Shown: positions 33,331 through 45,849 of the stretch, one piece after another
Layout of the letters: the number at the start of each line of letters is the position of its first letter
How positions within the stretch are numbered: the stretch's first letter is position 1
Origin: Omphiscola glabra
Taxonomy: Eukaryota; Mollusca; Gastropoda; Lymnaeidae
Assembly: GCA_964017045.1 (NCBI GenBank)
Contig: OZ024797.1
Location: forward strand, 16,636,863 to 16,700,862
Length of the DNA stretch: 64,000 nt
Direction: 5' to 3'
Notes under the pieces: generated by a model
Databases searched by the model: none
What the model was told of the DNA's origin: nothing
What the model saw: the letters and a program-made list of their open reading frames with translations, nothing else
Program-made: the position numbers and the translations under genes

Positions 33331-34796
33331 GCAATTAGGTTTCTCTGGAGCAATGCATAACTCCCCCCCTCCCCATATCTTCAGAGAATACAAATCCTTA
33401 CAAAGTCGAGGTCTTTACTGGTGTATAGATCAAACTGTTTTAATAACATGTTCTCTTTAAATGCCATAGAAACAAAACCTACAGAATGTCAAATTATTAT
33501 TAAAGCTGAGCATATACTGTTTTATTGACAGACATTGTTTGTGTCTAATTCATCAGAATTATTATTAAATGATTTTAAATACTTTATGAGAAAAACATTG
33601 GTCAACTGCAGAGATAATTATATTATACTTTAAACTTACAGACTGTCATAAAAATGCCAAAACATGTTAGCAAACGTACTACTCTTTAACTTCTGATACA
33701 AAGCTGGATATATTATCTGGACATACTCTCAACAAGGATTCCCTGTACATCTATATTAATTCATGTCTTAAGACATCCACTGTTCTGTCCATTTGGTTTG
33801 GCATAGGCAGGTACCGGACAATGTAACAATGCAGTCAAATTTGACATAACTTTAACGTCACTGATTTTATGAGTGGTTGTTTGGTCCCTCATTTACAGAC
33901 TGGAAATAACAATTTCTGGATCTGTATCAATGTAGTCACCTCTACATTTACATTCATTCAAATGAGTCACACGACATGAACAGTGGCAGCAAAGATCTAA
34001 CATTATAACCAACAATTTTTTTAACTTAATATGTAAATCCCATTACATCCACCGATACTCAGTAAAATAACCAGGTGGTTTTAGAATGGCATGATTGTAT
34101 CATCATTAACATGTCACTTGTCTCCAGCATTCATTAATTATTAGGTTTACATGCACCATAGAACAGTCAAACAGCATCCACAGATATAAACCTTATGCAG
34201 AACAAACTCTGAAAGTAATCAAATAGACTTTTCTATTTACAGATCAAGGCAGCGGCCCAACATAGGCTGTAGTGCCACTGATGATGATTTACAGATCTGT
34301 CTTATGCTTGTATGACTGCACAATTAAACACAAATATGTATGCCTGTTGGTTAAAGAGATGACTTCATTTCACAATCAACATTGCATGACTAATACATTA
34401 ACATAATGCAATGATAACGCAGTATCCTGAATCTAGACCAGCTTATCTGTATCCTCATTAGACATTTTCCAAACAATAGTTTTACTGATACATTTCATTT
34501 TATTTCATTTTTTTTTTATGTGTAAAGAGAGAGAAAAAATGATGAATATCCCCAACCAAATTTAGAAGAACAAACATATGTACAAATCAATCAAGAAATA
34601 AATTAAAGTTTTTCAAAAAACAAATTCTCACACCTCATTCACTCCCAACAGCGGCCCGCCATATTTGAATAAATTCATCCAGCTCTCACCAGTACAGGTG
34701 CCATTGTGTTCTATAAAACCAGAGATTTTGTAGCATCATTTTTGACAGTCACCTATGGTAATGAGGTTTAATAACATTTCAAAGACTCAAACATTT
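33331..34796. other. Intergenic between gene B and SRP14
   Basis: AT-rich, with no recognised exon or inverted repeat. The 3' UTR of SRP14 should occupy its right part. Confidence 0.5.
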
Positions 34797-37574
34797 CTAC
34801 TGTGTGGCTTTTGTTTTCTTTCTCCCTCTTGCAGCTTTCTTGTCTTTCTTTTTCAGCCCGTCCATGTTTGCCTTCAGGAGATTTCCATATGCCTGCGACA
34901 AAAAGTACATTTAAAAAATTTCACTTAATATAACTTATATTAGAACTATGTTGGTGAAATAATATCCTAAGTGTGACAACCAAGAAACTGTTTGCATTTT
35001 CTAAAAATGGAAATTATTCATTTAAACAGGAAAAAATCAATTAATTAAAATAAATAAAAAATATGGTCGCTTGGTTGTTTTGTTTTTTAAATGCTCCCTA
35101 GAATTTAATTTACATTTTTTAAAAACAAAATGTAAAACTTCCATTTCATGATGCTTCCATGGGAGCACTGGCTTTTACATAATACAGTATTCTCACTTTG
35201 TTATTTATCAATGTTATAGCTTAAGACATAAAGTCTATGCTTTCTCAAAAAATGATGCATGTGGCTTTTCTCTGAACACTTAATTATTTCTGATATCATT
35301 CCATTGTTATCATTTTGTATTTCCTTCCTGCAAGCTCAGATACAAACACCAGTGATCTACTTGCAATGGAATTTTGCTTTGGAAGCAAAGTCATTATGGT
35401 CAACACAGACTCACAAAACTGAATGAATAGTGTTAAGCATGAATGAACCTGCAAGTATTATGCCTTGGAGCTTTTCTTCTATTATCTTAACTCAACTCAC
35501 AGCCACACTGACTCAACTCACACTGACCGTTGGATCCTTTTAATCATCTAAATAAGTTTTTCAGACACATAAAACATTTTTCTATTAGTTTAAAAAATAT
35601 AGTTATTTGAGTTTATAAAATTTTTAAAAAGCAATAAATTCACAGGTGACCAACATATATCTTTATATAATATAATGCCTATAAAATTAATTAGCATCCT
35701 ATTCTCCATTACTTCCACAATTATAACTTGAACTGCCACTAGTTCTAGATCCACTATTGCAATTATCGCTCCCATGAGTAATGCCAACAAAACTTTCTTC
35801 AAAATCACTTTCATAAAGAAGTAATTCAAATTAATTAGGATTTTGTTTTGCAGGACTGAGTACTACAAGTTAGTTTTTACCAAAAAAAAACTTCCTAAAT
35901 TTTTAAGCTCAATTCAATTTTTGTTTTTAAAGATGATGAACACATGAAATATTTATCTTAGTCTTCTATAAATAGGGAGTAAATCTAATTTGTTTGAGTT
36001 ATCTTCTTCTATATTTTGAGAGCCCATGATCAATGTCCCGTATTGATCATTCTGATTTATGATTGTCATTTATACTAATTAATTTTATATTGGTCGTAGC
36101 ACCCCAGATGATCAGGGGTCATGACAGTTCGTGGCTTAAAAAAGACTATGTCTAGAAATCTTTTTAACTCCCACTCCAAACAGCCAACTATTTTATTGAC
36201 AGAAAATTCAAACCTACCATTTGAAACTTGGTGACATCTTTGTGATTTATCTGGTGATATATATTGGTATTTATATGAATATGCGTGCATCATTTCAAAT
36301 ATAAAGCAGTTTTAGTCATTAACACATTTTCTAATTTTAAAAAAAGTAATGTTTAAAACTTACATTACATTATTTTTAGTCTTTGTGGCCTAATTAAAAA
36401 TTTTAATCTGGGTAGGATTATGGTAATTTATGATAAATGAAATCTATGCCTTCTGAATACCCTCCAAAAAAAGACATACCACGGTAGTGAGTTTTTTGGT
36501 GCCCAGGGTAGCCCTTACTAAGCATTTGTATTCATTGGGCTCTGGCAAATTTCCTGATCTTGGTTTTGGTTTCAGGCGTCCATCATCTGAAAATTTAAAA
36601 AAAACATCTTATCAAACCTTACGAAACAAATAATGTCTCTTGGATCTGGATGAGATTAATTTCATACAAATATTTATAAAAAAAGCCAAATTCTTTTGTA
36701 CATATTTATAAATTAGAAAGGTTATGATCATGCACTGGTGACAGTGGTGTGCAGAAAGAACGCATAAGGCAAATATGGTCAGATTGTCATTTGTTTTCTC
36801 TATTACTACTAATAATAAAATATTCTGGAGTGTTCAGACCTTGGTAGTCGACCTGTGTCGTACATGGGTAGGGGGTCACTGTAACAGACCAACGGTTAAT
36901 GTCCTTTAAAACGGCGGGTGGTCTTTACAACAACTTTAGTGTCAGTCCGGACCTGCAGAAACTGACCAACGGTCAAGCAGATCAGATTGCCCCGGGACAA
37001 TCGTTAGGTGCTGGTTTATAACCAATTACACTTTGGGAAAATTTCAGTGCCTGAGATTTAGGACTAAGATTAAAGCCCTGGGAAGAAATCTTTATGGACG
37101 CGGGACTTAAAAAAGGGACAGTTAGACGGGACTAAAGGGCAGAACTCAGCCGGGGAGGCAAGTGGACAGATGGGAGACTCCGATGCACAGGAGTATAGAA
37201 CAGACGAGAGAGAACGAAAGAGATAGAGACGAACCAGGACAGTCGGAGTTGACAGGAGTATAGAACAGACGAGAGAGAACGAAAGAGATAGAGACGAACC
37301 GGGACAGTCGGAGTTGAGTATGACAGAGAGAGAGAAAGTGAAGTCAAAGGAGGAGACAAATAAATGTTCAAAGACTATAACCATCGTTAAGTTGTCAAAT
37401 TGGTGCAAATTGGTATCAACCAGACAAAATAGTTATAGAATAGAGACGACGAAGGTTCTCTATAATATTATTAACCAGATTAGGCGTATATGTGAACTTA
37501 CATCTCTTCATTGTCATTGTAACAGAGCCTGTGTTTTTTCCCTTCAAAAAAAGCTTTGTTAACTCTGTTAAAAA
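34797..37574 (-). CDS. SRP14: Signal recognition particle 14 kDa subunit, first exon not found
   Basis: Minus-strand exons: 37574-37502, 36586-36480, 36250-36218 (a 33-nt microexon) and 34892-34797 (TAG stop). All splice sites are GT-AG and the phases agree. The assembled part begins FLTELTKLF and continues GSVTMTMKR, DGRLKPKPR, EYKCLVRATLGTKKL, then the microexon HKDVTKFQM, then AYGNLLKANMDGLKKK and a Lys/Arg-rich tail. These are the conserved features of SRP14, which pairs with SRP9 on the Alu domain of SRP RNA and causes elongation arrest in the cytosol. About 103 residues are present. The family normally has roughly 8 further residues before FLTEL on a separate first exon, which I could not place. 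The C-terminal Ala-rich extension seen in some mammals is absent. Confidence 0.93.
37180..37320. repeat. ~68-bp direct duplication in SRP14 intron
   Basis: Two adjacent copies of a segment with agtatagaacagacgagag and gatagagacgaacc lie between the SRP14 exons at 36.5 and 37.5 kb. Their purine-rich open frames on the opposite strand are not genes. Confidence 0.85.
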
Positions 37575-38456
37575 CTGTGAAAAAATAATACATTTAATTA
37601 GGCCTATAGTTATAGTTTTAAAATACAAAACGGCATAACTGCAGAGTCTGATATAATAATTGGTAGGTAGTTATTAAGTTTGCGGTTGGGACTTTAACAA
37701 GAGTTGTCTCAACCTAAGCTCGGTGAAACCCTTTTGGGGAATCCTAACGCTAGACTTTAATTAGGGTAAATAGACCAATGATAAGACCTGAAGAATATGT
37801 CATTGGGTGGTTAATTATAATATTTAAATTTTCCGGCCCTTTGGAATATGGATTTGCATTGATTTTTCAGACAACTTTTGGATTTTATTTTTGGTGGAAC
37901 CTGCAATAAAGTATAAAAGTGTATTGTATGCGACCGTAAGTTGGGTTTTCATTATTTTGAATACTTAAAATAATTTTAATATTTGTATTCAAAATTATGA
38001 TTTTGTCAGTACAGTACTACTTACTACAGTGTGTAACCGTAGCACATGAACATCTGGCTTAAGGGTTCACGTTCTGCGTTAGGTCATATAATTTAGGTTT
38101 GAAGATTTACGCTTAAGTTAGGGGTGGGACTGAATTTAGGGGGAATTTACACATGAATTAAGGATACTGTGATAGCCTTTGGGTAAGGGTAGAGTAGTAG
38201 ATGTTAGGATTGAAGATATTTCTAAAAAATTATTTGATTACATTTTAACGTATCTCCTACATTCCGATTGAGTTTTTTTGTTCTTTATATCAACTTTAAG
38301 TAAGGAAAATTGTATGTCAATATAAGGCATCTTTGCATTAAAAAATTTGTTCTAAATATTCAAAGTATGTCTTTGATATTAAAAGTAGGCCTGCATAATT
38401 TATTGAGGTATATGTGTGCAAAATTTCATTGGGATAGCTCATGAAACATTTTCACA

Positions 38457-38960
38457 ATGCTCCTCAACGTTGACCTCATTATGCAATGGTCGCTCAGGTC
38501 ATTTTGGATTAGTGATCATGCCCCTTTTAAGCGGTGGAAGACGCCGATACTTAGCTTAGGAAATATTCAATTATTACCACTATATAGTGATATATACATC
38601 AAAATATTTGATAATTTGTGTTTCAGAATGCATTTTGAAGACATTTGAACTGGAATGTTTTAATTTGAGCTTTAAAAATCCGGTAGAGTCCACATTATTA
38701 AATATCAGAATTCTCTGTGTCCAAAACGTTGTAATCAACCATTCACAGATTCACAGCAACTTGCATAATGGCTATACCGTAGTACTACCTCAGAGTTTCA
38801 TTCATAACAGTTTGCACTGTGCAAAAACTATTCAACCATTGGTCAGGGAAAGCGTCAATTAATTAGTCATGTTGACTCATGTGTTAAGTGCCAAAGTTGA
38901 AAGTTCAAAATAAGTATAAGTAGATCCCAAACAGTATTTTAGGGGATGCGTTGCCTTATA
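38457..38960. repeat. Dispersed repeat copy 1 (~500 bp)
   Basis: This stretch shares extended similarity in the same orientation with 52690-53070, including atcaaaatatttgataattt, tttaatttgagctttaaaaa and caaccattcacag. No coding sequence or clear terminal repeats were seen. A fragment with gagctttaaaaatccg also occurs at 53413. Confidence 0.7.
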
Positions 38961-39684
38961 TAGACTGATATACATAGTGCATTTATTAGTTAGATAAACT
39001 TTATTTATATATAATTGTATAACATTATTACAATTATTGGCTAATTGTTAGGTACTTTGACACCAAATTTAAATATTGTCCGATTGCCATGAATGATACA
39101 TGATTTTAAAGGGCTAGCAATAAGCTTTACAAAAACACCAATTTCATCTTTCTATCTTTTATAGGAGTGGAGTTATGATTTTTTTGGTCAATTTTTTTTG
39201 CCCCTTATATAATCTATATATTTTACCCCCAAAACGTGTGACCCGAATTTCAAATTTCTGTACTTTTTTTATTTTTCAAGATAATTGCACAAAATTTTCA
39301 GGAGACATTCTCAATCTAATATACAATACAAAGAACAACAAAACTTTAACATTACATCAAGACTTTTTATTTTGGATAATTTTCTTTGCAGGTATGTTAA
39401 AAAAAATCATGTACAAAAAAATTGTAAACATTATTATTTGTAAAAGCAAAAACAAAAAAATAACATGTTCATTGTATTTTAATTAAATATATGATTAATT
39501 TATATTTAAAATAAATTCTTATATTTATAAAAGGTAAGTAGACGTCTTTTTTTAATGTAAAATTGAATGCATGAACTTATAAAAACGACTAAAATCACTC
39601 ATAAGACAAGACTAATACGAGCATACCAGTACCGTTATGAGATAAAATTTTTAAAGGTAATGGGGATGTTCTGCCTGTCATTTG

Positions 39685-39849
39685 CTATATAGACTGCTTG
39701 GTCTTGTTGATGAGTCCCACGATGTCTCTGTCGTTGTCTTTGCCATCTACATCAAAATGTGCCTCATAATCGATGGGCGGAATTCCACAAAGTTCTTCAA
39801 TAAAAAGATTAAAATGTTCTTGATTCTTACGTACCCTGTATACAGAACA
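39685..39849 (-). other. Unassigned coding-like exon candidate
   Basis: Between a plausible acceptor (aatttag at 39850) and a TAG stop the minus strand reads RVRKNQEHFNLFIEELCGIP, then PIDYEAHFDVDGKDNDRD and a short tail. The composition and balanced charges look like real protein rather than AT-rich noise. I do not recognise it, and no partner exon was found. It lies between SRP14 exon 2 and the 41-kb promoter-like region. It could be an exon of another gene or a retained fragment of a pseudogene. Confidence 0.35.
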
Positions 39850-41000
39850 CTAAATTATAAATATAATTATAATCCTGAATGTAAACACTATCTAATTTCT
39901 TTTTAATATTATTCAATTTTTGAGTTTGTTAACAAATCTTTTCTTTTTTTTTGTTATTTGATTATTTTGGTATATTAAATATTTGTCTGTCTATGTAAAC
40001 TGTTTCACTATGTCTGTAAAAATAAACAGTATTAAAATAATATATTAAATTAACAATTAATTAACATTTATAATTAAATACCTTATTAAATTTTTTTAAA
40101 TGTAGATTTTCATTAGGCTTGTAAGAATATTAGTAATTAATTAGGCTTTTACTTGTATGATCTTATGACTAAGACTAAATGGACTATATAATAATAATTT
40201 TTATTGTTATAACTTATAATTAGGCCTAATTTTAGTGATATAATCCCATATGATTTGGCATTAACAAGAGTATGACTATTATTATTATTATTGATGCAAT
40301 TAATGACGCTAGGATTAATTATTGATTCTATAATTTACAGGTACTGTAATTAAAAAGAGAACCGATAAATTTGGTGGGGCTAGACACAATTTTTTAACGT
40401 AATAAAACTACGGTAAAACTAATGACAACCCACTGATTCCCAATTAAAAACTTTTCAAGTTCGGTTGAAATGTTTTATTTAATTTTTTTAAATTATTAAT
40501 TTGAAACTACGTAGTATTATTCAGATGTTAGGGGATTCAACAATTACGATTAAATTCATAATTGACAGTGATAATAGCCATTTCCGGTATCTCGATCGGA
40601 AAATAAATAACTTTTAATATGGCCACATTTTCGTCCCCACCCCATGCAACTATTGGAGCAGCATAACTTTTTTGGGACTTGTTGAAGTATAATAACATAA
40701 GAATGTTTAAACTTGCTAATTGAATGTAGTTTAACTTTATCTAGATCCCATTAACTTTTTTTCACTACCTGAGGAGTATATTATTATATATGCTTACCGA
40801 GTCGCTATGATAATCCTGTCCGTGACACAGAAAATAAATCGTTGCTAAAATTTCCTAGAAACACCGGAACACAAAAACTGACACGTCACTGATGAGGAAA
40901 GCAATATTTAGTAAACAAAGGTGACGTAGAAAGCAATTTTCCAAAGATACCGTGTAGCCGTACGCCATATTGTAGAACAAGTTTTTTCAACATTTTTGGT

Positions 41001-41020
41001 ATGCGCAGACTGCATGCGCG
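41001..41020. promoter_or_regulatory. NRF-1-like site in promoter-like region
   Basis: The stretch atgcgcagactgcatgcgcg contains paired TGCGC half sites as in NRF-1 elements typical of housekeeping promoters. It lies upstream of SRP14 on the minus strand. A strong donor (gcgactcg then gtaagc) follows on that strand at about 40798 and could end a 5' UTR exon. Confidence 0.35.
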
Positions 41021-41069
41021 AGTGGACCTTTGAAATGCCTATAATTGTTACTATTGATGCCTTGCGTCA

Positions 41070-41217
41070 AAACCCTGGTTCCGATAGGGTCAAAACCCTG
41101 GTTCAAACAGGGTCAAAACCCTGGTTCAAACAGGGTCAAAACCCTGGTTCAAACAGGGTCAAAACCCTGGTTCAAACAGGGTCAAAACCCTGGTTCAAAC
41201 AGGGTCAAAACCCAGGT
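41070..41217. repeat. 23-bp repeat with palindromic core, about 6 to 7 copies
   Basis: Units of gttcaaacagggtcaaaacc plus ctg. Each unit holds cagggtcaaaaccctg, a 6-bp stem with a 4-nt loop, and the flanking ccctg...caggg can also pair. Confidence 0.92.
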
Positions 41218-41317
41218 TAGGGATAAATTTAGGGTTCAGGTTAGGTTTAGGAATACATTTATGAAATTTGTTTATTATTTTACAACGCTTTATTCTTAAT
41301 TTTACGGGTCGCGGCAA

Positions 41318-41330
41318 CCAATATGGCGGC
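41318..41330 (+). promoter_or_regulatory. YY1-like motif overlapping CCAAT
   Basis: ccaatatggcggc matches the AAnATGGCGGC form of YY1 sites, usually found close to transcription starts of housekeeping genes. With the NRF-1-like site 300 bp away it suggests a promoter region. Which gene it serves is unknown; SRP14 is the nearest gene pointing away from it. Confidence 0.3.
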
Positions 41331-43120
41331 CGTGTGCGACATTGCGGCATCAATAGTATCAAATTACCAAATTATTTTTTAATACAGCATTCGTCATTAG
41401 TTCTGAAAATAAAAAATGATCATTGAAATGAGAGTTGTATAGCTCGTGACGCAAACAGCGGAATTTTGATCACAGAATGTGGAGATTCGTCCATGTTAAA
41501 AAAGGACAAACAAAGTAGTACTTAAAAAATTCATAACTTAGTAATAACTTTAAAACTACAATAGTTAAAAATATGATTTTGGTGTTATAATTCTGTAAAA
41601 AAATAGCTCTATTCAAATATGCCATTGGTTTATTTTTATAAATTTTTTAACTTTATAACCAAAGTGTCTACAATACGGCATAATTTGGCAATTGAATTCA
41701 AATTGTCAATATGGTCATGGAGTGGAGACTCTTTTCTCCTACATTTACATTACAGATTCAAACTTTGGTACCATTATATAAAACTTATTATTATTAAAAG
41801 AAATACATACTGCATCATTTTCTAAAAGCATATTTGTAGATAGAACACTTGTCTTGTCAATCTACCATTAGTTGTAACTGTGTCAGTGGTTCAGTGAATT
41901 ATAGTCGCGCAGTGTGGAAAGTTTTTTTTATAAAATCAAACTTACATACATATTTTATCAACATCAATGCTTTCCTAATGTCAAAACAACTCTCGTGGAC
42001 CAAAAGAGCTGAGCAAATGGCCTAAATCCGTTATTCCCATGTTGTTCTCGTAGCCGAATGAATACAGATGGTCCAGGACTGTAGTTCTAGTATACATTTT
42101 AAAAATATCATCATTAATTGTGGTCCCAAATCACCACAAACGTCTTCTGAACCAATAAAGTTTTTGTTTTTTATGATTAATAGCGGTACAAGATATGGTT
42201 AGACTTGGAAACAAAATAATAAAAGGACGTTAAAGGTAAACTAATTTTCTTCATCTCACTTCATCAGCATAGAAGAATAAACAATATTTGAAATTGAAAA
42301 ATTAAGCTTAAACTTAACTTGATAGTAAAGGCCCCCTTCACTTGTATTAGATGAAACGTGATTGATTGCCGAAGATGCCGTTCGTGAAATCAATTTAATA
42401 CTCTCTTCCAAGTGTTTATCAATTTCTCTCTATTTCTATTCTATTTTGTGTAGTTTAAAATATTAGTCGTCCAATTAAAAATTTCATCCCTCCTATCAAC
42501 TACCTTAAAAGTTGTGAACCTTATTGGACCTTATCAAATCAATTTGTAACCGTTTCCAGATTACAGATTTTTTCGTTAAAAATACTTAGCATATATTAAT
42601 ATTATGAAATTCCCAACTACTTTTCTATTTTAAATATCAGAAACATAAATAATCTGTCCCACATATTTGCACGCATTTTGCAGTTGAGAACCCAGTAGAA
42701 AAAGCTTCTTTTTTTTTTAAAGTAACAAATAAAAAGTTTTCGTAAACTAGCAAAACAATAATATTCTTCTTTCTAGGTGGTAAATTTAAACATAAATTCC
42801 ATGGATTTAGTAATAAAAATGTGTTAAATTATATCGAAGAGACAATTTATAATTTGTCAGAAGAAAGTTATAGTTTTTCAATCAAGTGAATGCCAGTATG
42901 GCTGGCTCTGGTCGCCAATTTTAGTGTCGATGGATACACTGCATAGTTGGGTAGCTTTTGTTATTGCCGCCCTCTGCTGGTCAATATTTTTGCCACACAC
43001 CCTTTCACGATACAAACTCTGCAGTTGTTCGAAAATGCCCCCCACCCTTTATTTTTCCATATAAAGAAAATTTGACACCTGGGTCGACCACCCATTCCAC
43101 CCTCATTTCTACGCCACTAG
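41331..43120. other. Intergenic, nothing recognised
   Basis: AT-rich, and only short ORFs lacking domain features are present. Confidence 0.45.
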
Positions 43121-43284
43121 CAGAGGCGTAGCTAGAGTTTTTTGGCGCTGGTGGATAAGATTCATTTACGCCCCCCCCCCCCATTCTAAAACCAATATTT
43201 TCATCCATTAATTACCACCAAAGCCAAGTTTGGCGCCCCACTTGTTTGGTGCCTGGGGGATCTGCCCCAAAAGCTACGCCTCTG
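43121..43284. mobile_element. 164-bp hAT MITE with 8-bp target duplication
   Basis: Ends cagaggcgtagctag and agctacgcctctg are inverted repeats. The flanks gccactag (43113-43120) and gccactga (43285-43292) match at 6 of 8 positions. It is of the same end type as the 62-bp element at 8033-8094. Confidence 0.75.
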
Positions 43285-44298
43285 GCCACTGACAATGCCC
43301 ACCCCAAAATCTGAAATGCCCCCCCCCCCCCAGGAAACTATCTGAAAGAATTACTGCGGTGAACTCGACTAGTAGTTGCGAAATTGCCGCTGCAGCAGGT
43401 TGGATCTCTCTCAGAGTTTAGCCTACGAAAGTAGTTATGGGTCGGGCAATTAGTGTTTTTTTTTTCTGTTTCAGTCATATATCCTTATCTTCCCTTGCCC
43501 ATCGTTCATCTCTTTCCTTTTTATCCCTCTCCTCACAGTCTCTTATCTACATATTGAGATAATGCAGTTTCGTTTTTATAAATCATCAACTCACTATTTT
43601 CCTTAAATTCTAAATTTAACTATTCTTCACTCATATCCACCGACAACCCCTCTCGAGACAGTCAAGTGACCCCACCCCCGAGTAAAAAATAAATCGAATA
43701 TAAAATATATTTTTAATGTGGTGGTGTAGGCCCCGCTTTGTAAATCGCGCCCAACACCAACACTGTATTGAAATTTGATCTCGTCCAACACGGGATTGGA
43801 ATGTTGACCTCTGGTCAAGTTCACCCCCTTCAGGCTGACCGGCGGCTCTCCCTCATCGCGTAGAATTAGAATACTTAAATAGTGGGAGTCACTATGTGTG
43901 CTTTAGTAATCAGTTAAATAATTTATATCTCGGGAACCATAGTGAATTAAATTATAAATGATATCTAGTTGGGAAGAGGAGTTTATTCGCTTTACTTTAG
44001 TATATTTACAAGTCTCCATCATCATAGGGTATTTTAATTTTTAGTAAATAAGATAGTTTTCACATTCATTTATGGGGGTTCCCAAACTATTTTATTTAAA
44101 TATCTCAAAAAGTATATAACTCATAGAAACATAAAAATGTATCTTAGATAGCCGATACAAAACTAAGAAGGACACATTTAAGTTGTTAAGGATTGGGTCC
44201 GGGATATCAACTTAATTCGGGTTGTAGTCTCCAGGGTTTGTCAGTTTACCACAGAAAATATGTCAAAAGACAAGTTTTGGACTGTCGAAGTGGGGGCG

Positions 44299-44345
44299 TG
44301 ACGTCAGGTTTTCGGGTACGTTCGCGCACGACTATTTAAGGCGGG
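44299..44345 (+). promoter_or_regulatory. CRE-containing promoter-like segment
   Basis: A perfect tgacgtca at 44299-44306 follows a gggggcgtg box, with actatttaag about 30 bp further as a weak TATA-type element. A donor-like site (gctctgtgagt) lies near 44425 and an aataaa at 45398. No protein-coding exon was found downstream. It could drive a non-coding transcript or be part of an LTR. Confidence 0.3.
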
Positions 44346-44513
44346 CACATTAGGGAGATTTTTATTCGAGGTTGGAACCGCATCCCTGCAGTGTGTCAGT
44401 GTTCATAGCGGCCCATTTGGACGCTCTGTGAGTAGAAGCAAAAACGCCTTTTTTTATTTCTGAGCTTGTAGACTGCATTACTTGTTAGGTGTTAGTAATG
44501 GAATATTTCTGTT

Positions 44514-44584
44514 CATGACTTATATTAGGAAGTGTTTTAATCACCTACTAGCATGACTTATATTAGGCAGTGTTTTAATCACTT
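44514..44584. repeat. ~37-bp direct duplication
   Basis: Two copies of catgacttatattagg followed by agtgttttaatcac, 37 bp apart, with one substitution. Confidence 0.8.
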
Positions 44585-45849
44585 GTTAGCTCTGTCAATT
44601 TGACGTGTACCAATGATATTGTGATAGTAGAACATACAGCCTTTCACTGAATTCTAAAATGGAATTAGATACCAATGCATGTGAGCATTGCACGCAACCG
44701 TTATATCGCTCTGGTCACACATACTGCAATGTGCTTAACAGCTATTGATACAACAGTATACGACCAGCGAATATACGTACAACAGGTGTAGTAGACTACC
44801 TCCCTTGCCTTGTGCTATATTCTCAAATAGAAAATAGTGCATGTGTTAGGAGACTATTACCAGCTGAATTAATAGGCTTAGACATTTCGCAATTTGCTTT
44901 TGTCTTAAAAAGACACAGCGATTGCGGGATGCATGTATCTAACCAATGGTGGTTATACCTTACACCATTATAGTACCTGTCCTGCTTTGGGTTCATCTTA
45001 CATAGACCCCTTACATGGATGACAGTACCACAGTTAGACCTTTGTACTAGCCCTCACATCTCACACTGGTTCTTTGTATAAAACAGTGTACGTGCTACAC
45101 ATTAAACCTTGCCACGTGATTACTTTTGTCATGAAACATTATTAAAACAATATAATTTTAATTTCACATTGTCTACCATGTACGCATACTCTATTTTTAG
45201 TTAAGTATATGTTGTCACACGCTGTATTTACATGGTTAGTTAATATGCTTATTTGTTGGCTGCGCTATTCAATGTTAATGTTAGTCGGGGCATTTTTAAC
45301 CTGTATTTGCAGGTATTGTCCCTTTCCTTTTCTGTAGCCTTTCTTTTCCATCATAGTAATTTCTCTTTAAGTTGGCGTGAGTTTCTGTTAGTTTCCAAAT
45401 AAAAGCTATAGTCCTCAGGCCTGCATTTTCTTAGTTTGTTTTAGTAAAACTGTCAGCCATCAATACCAAGAAACCACCAACAACCACTTGGCTACATATA
45501 TATATATATATATTATGTAAATAGCATATTGTTTATACCGGTATTTGTTTTCAAAATACTCAATTTAAAGTCTTACTTATGTTGAAAGTGCGGCCTCTGA
45601 TCTGAACAATACCGAATTAATCTAACTTTCCATCGCCATGAAACTCTTCCATTCTGGATCAAATTTTCTGAAAAGAACAATGATTATCAGGTAGCCTATA
45701 GGCCAAATGGCACCCCTTGATTTTGTTTTCCCCAAAATTTCTGATAACCCTTCCCCAGACCCCTCCCACTTTCCGACTGGTGATTCTGATCATCCAGTAT
45801 TGTACTTAGGTTAAGAGCCACCCAATACAGACAATACTTTGGGCCGCCC

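Noticed and set aside
37070..37408. 112-codon Ser/Leu-rich ORF on the minus strand
   Set aside because: It is a translation of a direct duplication inside the SRP14 intron. The low-complexity composition comes from a purine-rich tract.
44187..45492. Solo LTR
   Set aside because: No matched TG...CA ends or target duplication could be shown, so it was listed only as a promoter-like segment.
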